Shown here in pieces: positions 7,759 to 11,637 of a stretch of 11,637 bases of DNA. Position 1 is the first letter of the stretch, and each line of letters begins with the position of its first letter. Under the pieces are notes generated by a model. That model was not told where the DNA came from and searched no databases. It saw only the letters and a list, made by a program, of their open reading frames with translations. Made by a program: the position numbers and the translations under genes. The stretch is taken from assembly GCA_002427545.1 (NCBI GenBank), contig DIRM01000040.1, forward strand, positions 60,101-71,737, written 5' to 3'. Source of the stretch: Mageeibacillus sp. UBA5436. GTDB lineage: Bacteria > Bacillota > Clostridia > Saccharofermentanales > DTU023.

Positions 7759-9066
7759 TCAATTTTCTTCAGTCTCAAATGTTTCATCTGTCTCATTTTC
7801 GCCTATATTATCTGTTTCTAATGTTTCATCTGTCTCATTTTCATCTGAACTATCATTTTCTGATTCTTCATCTTCAAGATTAAGTTGATCTAAATCTGTA
7901 AAAGCTTTATCAATTGCAGCCAAGTCAATATCTTCATTATTCATGTTTTCGCTATTTGCTTCATCATCTTGATCTTCAGAATTGGATAAAGCATCATCGA
8001 AATGTGAAAGTAATTCAAATTCTTTGTTTTCACGATATTCACTTTCAGATTCAATATCAATTTTCCAACCTGTTAAGCGTGCTGCTAATCTAGCATTTTG
8101 TCCTGCTCTTCCTATGGCTAAAGATAATTGATGGTCTGGGACAACTACTTTTGCTGTTCCATCATCATATAATTCAACCAATACAACTTTTGCTGGACTT
8201 AATGCATTGCTAATGAAAACGATTGGATCTTCATCCCATTCAACAATGTCCAACTTTTCACCATTTAATTCATCAATAATATTTTGTACTCGCATACCTC
8301 TTTGACCAACACAAGAACCAACCGCATCCACATTGGGATCTTCTGAACGTACGGATATCTTTGTTCTAGAGCCAGCTTCGCGGGCTATTGTTACAATTTC
8401 AACTACATCAGTCAAAATTTCTGGGACTTCCTGTTCAAATAAACGACGAACAAAGTTCGGATGACTACGCGAAACAAGAACAATTGGACGACCATGTCTT
8501 TCATCAACACGTAAAATATAAAAACGCATTCTTTGATTAAAATCATAATTATCTAAACGTGATTGTTCTTGTTTTGTCAAAACAGCTTCTGCTCTACCAA
8601 TATCAACAATAACTTCTCGTTTATCTTTTCTTTGAACGACACCATAAGCAATTTGACCAACTCGATCACTAAATTCTTGATGAATGATTTCTCTTTCTGC
8701 TTGAGCTAATTTTTGATTGATTACACTTTTTGATTGTTGTGCAGCTAAACGTCCAAAGTCTTGTGGGCTGAGCTGAAATTCTAACATATCGCCTATTTCA
8801 AAATCTTCAGATAAAGCTTTTGCATCTTCCAAAGAAACTTCAGAATTAGGATCTGTTATATCATCAACTACTGTCCTAGTAACAAAAACACGCATTTCGC
8901 CTGTTTCATTATCTACTTCAGCTCTGACATTATCTGTTGTTTTCGCATTAAATTCACGTTTATAAGCTGCCACTAAAGCTTCTTCAATAAATTCAAAAAG
9001 CTGTTTTTCATCAATGCCTCTTTCTTTAGCAAGAAGACGTAAAGATTCAATCAATTCAGCATTCAT
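7759..9066 (-). CDS. nusA: Transcription termination/antitermination factor NusA
   Basis: NusA binds RNA polymerase and nascent RNA and modulates pausing, intrinsic termination and antitermination. Domains in order: the RNA-polymerase-binding N-terminal domain (about 1-125, MNAELIESLRLLAKERG onward), an S1 domain (about 133-200, GVVQRKDKREVIVDIG), KH1 with GQRG at 254-257 and KH2 with GRAG at 319-322 followed by QNARLAARLTGW. At 435 residues it exceeds the roughly 350-380 of many Bacillota NusA proteins. The excess is an acidic tail from about 348 to the end, containing a 14-residue repeat. No acidic AR repeats of the proteobacterial type are recognisable. The start has AAGGAG about 9 bases upstream. 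It lies 58 bases after rimP and 58 before infB. It may control its own operon through the leader terminator at 9686-9719. Confidence 0.98.
   Translation of the reverse strand: MNAELIESLRLLAKERGIDEKQLFEFIEEALVAAYKREFNAKTTDNVRAEVDNETGEMRVFVTRTVVDDITDPNSEVSLEDAKALSEDFEIGDMLEFQLSPQDFGRLAAQQSKSVINQKLAQAEREIIHQEFSDRVGQIAYGVVQRKDKREVIVDIGRAEAVLTKQEQSRLDNYDFNQRMRFYILRVDERHGRPIVLVSRSHPNFVRRLFEQEVPEILTDVVEIVTIAREAGSRTKISVRSEDPNVDAVGSCVGQRGMRVQNIIDELNGEKLDIVEWDEDPIVFISNALSPAKVVLVELYDDGTAKVVVPDHQLSLAIGRAGQNARLAARLTGWKIDIESESEYRENKEFELLSHFDDALSNSEDQDDEANSENMNNEDIDLAAIDKAFTDLDQLNLEDEESENDSSDENETDETLETDNIGENETDETFETEEN
7762..7842 (-). repeat. 42-bp in-frame repeat at the 3' end of nusA
   Basis: Copy one is 7801-7842 and copy two is 7762-7800, giving a 42-bp period. 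A 23-base block is identical in both (7778-7800 and 7820-7842). The copies encode ENETDETLETDNIG (residues 409-422) and ENETDETFETEEN (423-435), so the acidic tail has grown by duplication of a 14-residue unit, with the last copy running up to the stop codon. Confidence 0.9.
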
Positions 9067-9124
9067 CCAATTTTTCTCCTTTTATATGTTCTTTATTATT
9101 AATTATCATTTCTGTTTATTATCA

Positions 9125-9598
9125 TTAATTAAAACAAACAGTTCTTGAAATCTTCGCAATTTCTTTGCGCTCAAAAGTTATTTCTCGTTCTGTATTTTTT
9201 TCTTTGATTATAACTTGATCATCATTACCATCAATTAAATAACCAGTAAATAATTTTTTATTGTCCTTTTTTTGATAAAGCTTAATGTCAATCAATTGAC
9301 CTTGATAAAGTTTAAATTCTTTATTTGTTGTTAAAGGATGATCTAAACCAGGTGAAGAAACCTCAAAATAATCATGATTTTTGATTTGCAATTCATCTTC
9401 TATATAAAGATCAAATGTTTCATTAATTAAAGTACAATCATCAATCGTAATCCCACCGACTTTATCAACCAAAAGTCTTAAAAACAATTTGTCATTTTCT
9501 TTTTGATAAATAACATCAATTAATTCAAAGCCCATCTCTTGTATTGGTTTTTCTAAAGCCGCATATACTTTTTCTGCTATTACATTTCTTTTTGCCAT
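9125..9598 (-). CDS. rimP: Ribosome maturation factor RimP
   Basis: RimP binds the 30S precursor and aids assembly around S12 and S19. I chose the ATG at 9598, giving 157 residues (MAKRNVIAEKVYAALEKPIQ onward). This start matches family length and has an AGGA ribosome site 5 bases upstream. The frame stays open to a TTG at 9733, but that extension crosses the leader hairpin and has no family similarity that I recognise. Family landmarks are GFELIDVIYQKEN at residues 23-35, LRLLVDKVGGITIDDC at 40-55 and YFEVSSPGLDHPL at 77-89, where the usual Arg of GLDRPL is His87. The C-terminal SH3-like part follows from about 95. It is the first gene of the operon, 58 bases before nusA, as in most bacteria. 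Confidence 0.96.
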   Translation of the reverse strand: MAKRNVIAEKVYAALEKPIQEMGFELIDVIYQKENDKLFLRLLVDKVGGITIDDCTLINETFDLYIEDELQIKNHDYFEVSSPGLDHPLTTNKEFKLYQGQLIDIKLYQKKDNKKLFTGYLIDGNDDQVIIKEKNTEREITFERKEIAKISRTVCFN

Positions 9599-9685
9599 AT
9601 CTATCCTACATTTTATTTGCAACAGAAACATGAAATCACGATAAGAATCGCTTTTTCTCTTGCAAAATTTACTTGTTAATTCTCT

Positions 9686-9719
9686 GATAAAAACAAAGAG
9701 TGGGACAAGCCCACTCTTT
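9686..9719 (-). terminator. Intrinsic terminator / attenuator in the rimP-nusA leader
   Basis: On the minus strand a 10-bp perfect stem AAAGAGTGGG / CCCACTCTTT (9719-9710 with 9704-9695) encloses the loop CTTGT. It is followed by GTTTTTATC (9694-9686), and A residues precede the stem. This is a convincing intrinsic terminator, but the only minus-strand gene nearby lies downstream of it (rimP, about 90 bases on). It therefore sits inside the operon leader and most likely acts as an attenuator. In the plus direction the tail (TTTTC) is weaker and no plus-strand gene precedes it. Confidence 0.75.
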
Positions 9720-9750
9720 TCAAACTTTTTCAATTTTTAAAGATAGTTGT

Positions 9751-9779
9751 AATATAGCAATATTTTAGTTGAAATGCAA
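9751..9779 (-). promoter_or_regulatory. Candidate extended -10 promoter for the rimP operon
   Basis: On the minus strand, TTGCAT (9779-9774) and TATATT (9756-9751) are 17 bases apart, and TGC directly precedes the -10 box, which makes an extended -10 element. Transcription would begin near 9744, about 145 bases before the rimP start, with the leader hairpin lying some 25-50 bases into the transcript. The -35 box matches consensus only at TTG. Confidence 0.5.
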
Positions 9780-9822
9780 ATGTTTTATTAAATTAATTTT
9801 CTTACTGAAAGTAACTTTTTAT

Positions 9823-9851
9823 TTGTCATAAAACACAAAATATTATAAGAT
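9823..9851 (+). promoter_or_regulatory. Candidate promoter for the small P-loop NTPase gene
   Basis: TTGTCA at 9823-9828 and TAAGAT at 9846-9851 have 17-base spacing and lie about 50 bases before the start codon. A consensus TATAAT also occurs at 9879-9884, but it has no good -35 box and would start transcription at the ribosome site, so I favour the upstream pair. Confidence 0.4.
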
Positions 9852-9871
9852 AAGTTAAATTGATTGAACAA
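9842..9871 (-). promoter_or_regulatory. Candidate distal promoter for the rimP operon
   Basis: On the minus strand, TTGTTC (9871-9866) and a consensus TATAAT (9847-9842) are separated by 18 bases. It would give a leader of about 240 bases. Its -10 box overlaps the -10 box of the plus-strand candidate promoter. In such A/T-rich DNA a chance match is possible. Confidence 0.35.
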
Positions 9872-9902
9872 TTTTTTATATAATTTGTAAAGGAGAACAT
9901 AT

Positions 9903-10316
9903 ATGATTGAAGCAGTGGTGGGATCAAAAGGTTCTGGTAAGACTTCTATAATTGTCGATGAGATTAATCGAGTCGCTAATTCAAAAGACAATAATATTGT
10001 TTGTATAGAATATGGTAAACGTTTTAATCAACAAATTCCATATCAAGTGCGTTTGATAGATATAATGGAATATCCGGTAAAGACATATCGTGAATTGTTA
10101 ACTTTTATCGCTGGTGTTTGCGCCCAAGATCATGATATTAGTCATTTTTATATTGATAGTTTATACAAGATTGCCAATAGTACAGATATTGCCGCTTTAG
10201 AAGTTTTCTTCAATGATTTAAATGAACTAACAAAAAATATTTCAGCAAAATTTACAATTACTATCAGTGATGATCCAGAAAAAATGCCAGAAAATGTAAA
10301 AAAGGTCATGCGTTAA
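9903..10316 (+). CDS. Small P-loop NTPase of unknown function
   Basis: This 137-residue soluble protein begins directly with a P-loop fold: MIEAVV strand, then the Walker A motif GSKGSGKT at residues 7-14. A strand NIVCIEYGK follows at 31-39, then a Walker B-like HFYIDSLYK at 81-89 with Asp85, and a sensor-like strand FTITISDD at 117-124. I see no signal peptide, membrane helix or second domain. The layout is that of a minimal RecA-like or thymidine-kinase-like ATPase core. Proteins of this type and length occur in clostridia as hypothetical or loosely named ATP-binding proteins, and I know of no established function. The start has a strong AAAGGAG site 7 bases upstream. The gene stands alone, divergent from the rimP operon, and ends at an intrinsic terminator. 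Nucleotide binding is well supported; hydrolysis and substrate are unknown. Confidence 0.85.
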   Translation: MIEAVVGSKGSGKTSIIVDEINRVANSKDNNIVCIEYGKRFNQQIPYQVRLIDIMEYPVKTYRELLTFIAGVCAQDHDISHFYIDSLYKIANSTDIAALEVFFNDLNELTKNISAKFTITISDDPEKMPENVKKVMR

Positions 10317-10347
10317 GTTTTCAAAGATTTTCAAAATACAATATGAT

Positions 10348-10382
10348 AACCTCCGTCCAATAAAATGTTCGGAGGTTTTTTA
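10348..10382 (+). terminator. Intrinsic terminator after the P-loop NTPase gene
   Basis: An 8-bp stem AACCTCCG (10348-10355) / CGGAGGTT (10370-10377) with a 14-base loop is followed by a run of T at 10376-10381. It lies about 30 bases after the stop codon of the plus-strand gene. Read on the minus strand the tail is not T-rich, so it mainly serves the plus strand. Confidence 0.85.
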
Positions 10383-10478
10383 TTTTAAGATACATTTTAT
10401 ATCCAAAAATAAATTTTAAAAAACTTGAAGAAAATCAGGAAATTTGCATTGAACGAAATAGAGGTAAGTATTTTATAT

Positions 10479-11036
10479 TTAATTAAAAAAATTCTTCAAA
10501 AATAAATATAATCTACCTAATATGGATGAATAATTATAATTCATCGGGACCTGAGGGAAAAAGTTAATTAAGCGATAAATATAAACTGCTAAATATAAAA
10601 TAAAGATTGGTATAAAAATTTTCCAAGTTTTATTCTTTGGTTCAGTAAAATGAAGACTTTCACCAGCTTGAAAAGATTTTAATCTCAAAACATCTCGTCT
10701 GATATTAACAATAAATATAATCAAAATAATAGCTAAACTTAAAAAAATGAGTGGATGCCAATATAGGGCTTGTCGCCAATCTCCTCGCATTAAACTAAAA
10801 AACGCTCTTGTACTGCCACAAGTAGGGCAAGGAAAACCACAAAAACCTTGTATTAAACAAGCTGTACCCAATAATTTGGGAGAAATAAATAAATATAAAA
10901 TTAGAACAAGAAAAATTATTAAATGATCTTTTTGACTTTTTAAACGAAAAGTAGGATCCACAGTTGGGTCTGTTTTGAATCCTACTTTAATTAAAATAAC
11001 TTTAAAAATATTTGAAATCAAAATGAGCTCTTTCAA
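10479..11036 (-). CDS. DUF2752-like small membrane protein
   Basis: The protein of up to 185 residues has three likely membrane segments (about 38-56, 96-112 and 139-157). Between the first two lies the block FPCPTCGSTRAFF (68-80), followed by a GDWRQALYWHPL stretch at 85-96. The CPTCG-TRA motif and a following HPL are the hallmark of DUF2752, a family without established function; its two cysteines could bind metal or form a disulfide. The start is uncertain. The frame opens at a TTG directly abutting the stop of the upstream gene, a second TTG is at codon 6 and a GTG at codon 26, and there is no ATG before the conserved core. The abutting arrangement suggests translational coupling to the DUF4234-like gene. 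An inverted repeat overlies codons 17-30. Confidence 0.8.
   Translation of the reverse strand: MKELILISNIFKVILIKVGFKTDPTVDPTFRLKSQKDHLIIFLVLILYLFISPKLLGTACLIQGFCGFPCPTCGSTRAFFSLMRGDWRQALYWHPLIFLSLAIILIIFIVNIRRDVLRLKSFQAGESLHFTEPKNKTWKIFIPIFILYLAVYIYRLINFFPQVPMNYNYSSILGRLYLFLKNFFN
10948..10988 (-). repeat. Inverted repeat in the 5' part of the DUF2752-like gene
   Basis: AAAGTAGGAT (10948-10957) and ATCCTACTTT (10979-10988) are perfect 10-bp inverted copies around a 21-base spacer, which itself holds ACAG / CTGT (10960-10963 and 10970-10973). The mRNA could form a long hairpin about 50-90 bases after the stop of the upstream gene, close to the beginning of the conserved part of the DUF2752-like protein. 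On the minus strand a TCGTTT tail follows, too weak for a typical terminator. Confidence 0.7.
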
Positions 11037-11606
11037 TTAATATTGATTGTAATTACCACCATTTGCAGCCCAAATATGATTTAAACTTTCTTGAACTTGA
11101 TAATACATCATCAATGTTCCAATTCCAAATATTGACAATATAATCCAAAGTAAAAATCTACTTTCTGATGTTCTGCCTTCAACTCGATCAATTTGGACCA
11201 AGGCTTGGTCAATTTTATAAATATTAATATAAGTAAAAACGCCACAAAAAATTCCAATCCATGAATAATTTGGCTCAGTTAATTTTGCTCTCGTATAGTC
11301 ATTGATTTCATTTGAAATTTGATACATCCAAATAATGCCATATATTCCACAAGTGATAATAGACAGAAGTAAAACAATTGCAGGATTTCTCATTTTTCCA
11401 ACAGGTCCTTTTTGATAACCACCTGTTTGTTGATAATTGTTCTGCCCCATATTAGGTTGTTGATAATTAGTCTGCCCCATATTAGGTTGTTGATAATTAT
11501 TGTTTTGATAATTACCTTGTTGAGATTGATTTGGTGGAGCTGTGTTCTGTGTCTGATTATTTTGTTGAAAATTATTTTCGTTATATTGATTTGTTTTATC
11601 TTCCAT
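11037..11606 (-). CDS. DUF4234-like membrane protein with Asn/Gln-rich repetitive N-terminus
   Basis: The 189-residue protein has two parts. Residues 1 to about 68 are a low-complexity Asn/Gln/Tyr/Pro-rich segment with a repeated NYQQPNMGQ unit. Residues 72-180 form a membrane domain: a KMRNPAIVLLLSIITCGIYG helix start (71-90) running into IIWMYQISNEIN (91-102), a middle hydrophobic stretch (about 114-128) and a last helix FLLWIILSIFGIGTLMMYY (151-169), then NHIWAANGG. The ITCGIYGIIWMY pattern is characteristic of DUF4234, a family of unknown function. The ATG at 11606 has only a weak GAGA-type ribosome site. The gene abuts the DUF2752-like gene, with the stop codon immediately followed by its TTG. 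The promoter would lie at or beyond the right edge of the window. Confidence 0.85.
   Translation of the reverse strand: MEDKTNQYNENNFQQNNQTQNTAPPNQSQQGNYQNNNYQQPNMGQTNYQQPNMGQNNYQQTGGYQKGPVGKMRNPAIVLLLSIITCGIYGIIWMYQISNEINDYTRAKLTEPNYSWIGIFCGVFTYINIYKIDQALVQIDRVEGRTSESRFLLWIILSIFGIGTLMMYYQVQESLNHIWAANGGNYNQY
11421..11500 (-). repeat. 30-bp tandem repeat encoding the Asn/Gln-rich segment
   Basis: Two units of 30 bp (11441-11470 and 11471-11500) are identical except for the last base, and a diverged partial unit lies at 11421-11440. They encode the NYQQPNMGQ-T and NYQQPNMGQ-N decapeptides and the remnant NYQQTGGYQ. Near identity at the DNA level, including silent positions, indicates recent duplication. 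Confidence 0.9.
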
Positions 11607-11637
11607 TTTTGTTTTCTCTAATTTCTAAATATTTCCT

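Larger units (their letters stand above)
9599..9902. other. Divergent intergenic control region
   Basis: This 304-base stretch separates the rimP operon (minus) from the P-loop NTPase gene (plus). It holds the candidate promoters for both directions, the leader terminator, the AGGA site of rimP (9604-9607) and the AAAGGAG site of the NTPase gene (9889-9895). A small CGAT-TCTT-ATCG hairpin lies in the leader close to rimP. I find no tRNA, no recognised riboswitch and no convincing leader peptide. Confidence 0.7.

Noticed and set aside
7212..7883. Plus-strand open frames of 84 and 94 codons opposite infB and nusA.
   Set aside because: Their Phe/Leu-rich composition is the mirror of the Lys/Glu-rich coding strand. 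The second crosses the infB-nusA gap only by chance and repeats the nusA repeat in reverse.
9067..9124. Repeated ATGATAAT in the rimP-nusA gap as a regulatory site.
   Set aside because: It is short and A/T-only in a very A/T-rich spacer, so chance is a sufficient explanation.
9695..9720. Leader hairpin read as a plus-strand terminator.
   Set aside because: No plus-strand gene lies before it, and its plus-strand tail is a poorer T-run than the minus-strand one.
9599..9733. 45-residue N-terminal extension of rimP from a TTG at 9733 (or an ATG at 9631).
   Set aside because: The extension runs through the leader hairpin and lacks a ribosome site. The ATG at 9598 has an AGGA site and gives normal RimP length.
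9788..9991. Minus-strand 67-codon frame overlapping the start of the P-loop NTPase gene.
   Set aside because: It is antisense to the Walker A region and to the promoter region, and has no plausible start signal.
11412..11621. Plus-strand 69-codon hydrophobic frame opposite the DUF4234-like gene.
   Set aside because: Its Ile/Leu-rich repeats simply mirror the Asn/Gln-rich repeats on the other strand.

Overview
This window looks like chromosomal housekeeping DNA from a low-GC Gram-positive bacterium (Bacillota), most likely an anaerobic clostridial lineage. The evidence is the strongly A/T-rich sequence, purine-rich ribosome binding sites of the AGGAG type, and the gene order rimP-nusA-infB-rbfA-nrnA-truB-ribF. 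That order, with a DHH phosphoesterase between rbfA and truB, is typical of clostridia. TGA is used as a stop (rbfA), so the genetic code is standard. The genus cannot be named from sequence alone.

Bases 1-9598 are one long run of eight minus-strand genes, transcribed from right to left: rimP, nusA, infB, rbfA, nrnA, truB, ribF and lgt. Gaps between them are only 15-63 bases. The first four products act on transcription elongation, translation initiation and 30S subunit maturation. NrnA degrades very short RNAs and pAp. TruB modifies tRNA, RibF makes FMN and FAD, and Lgt lipidates prolipoproteins. Lgt runs off the left edge and lacks its C-terminal end. Compared with the usual Bacillota cluster, ylxR and the L7Ae-like ylxQ are missing between nusA and infB, and lgt rather than rpsO follows ribF.

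Bases 9599-9902 are a gene-free divergent control region. Toward rimP it holds an extended -10 promoter followed by a 10-bp hairpin with a U-rich tail. This is an apparent intrinsic terminator lying inside the operon leader, and it is a good candidate for attenuation, possibly by NusA itself. In the other direction a promoter and a strong ribosome binding site serve a small P-loop NTPase gene (9903-10316), which ends at a clear intrinsic terminator.

Bases 10479-11606 carry two abutting minus-strand genes for small membrane proteins of unknown function. The upstream one is a DUF4234-like protein with an Asn/Gln-rich repetitive N-terminus. The downstream one is a DUF2752-like protein with a CPTCGSTRA motif.

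I see no insertion sequence, phage gene, CRISPR array, tRNA or rRNA. The most notable items are the leader terminator, the missing ylxR/ylxQ, the repeat-bearing acidic or polar tails on several proteins, and the uncharacterised small P-loop protein.
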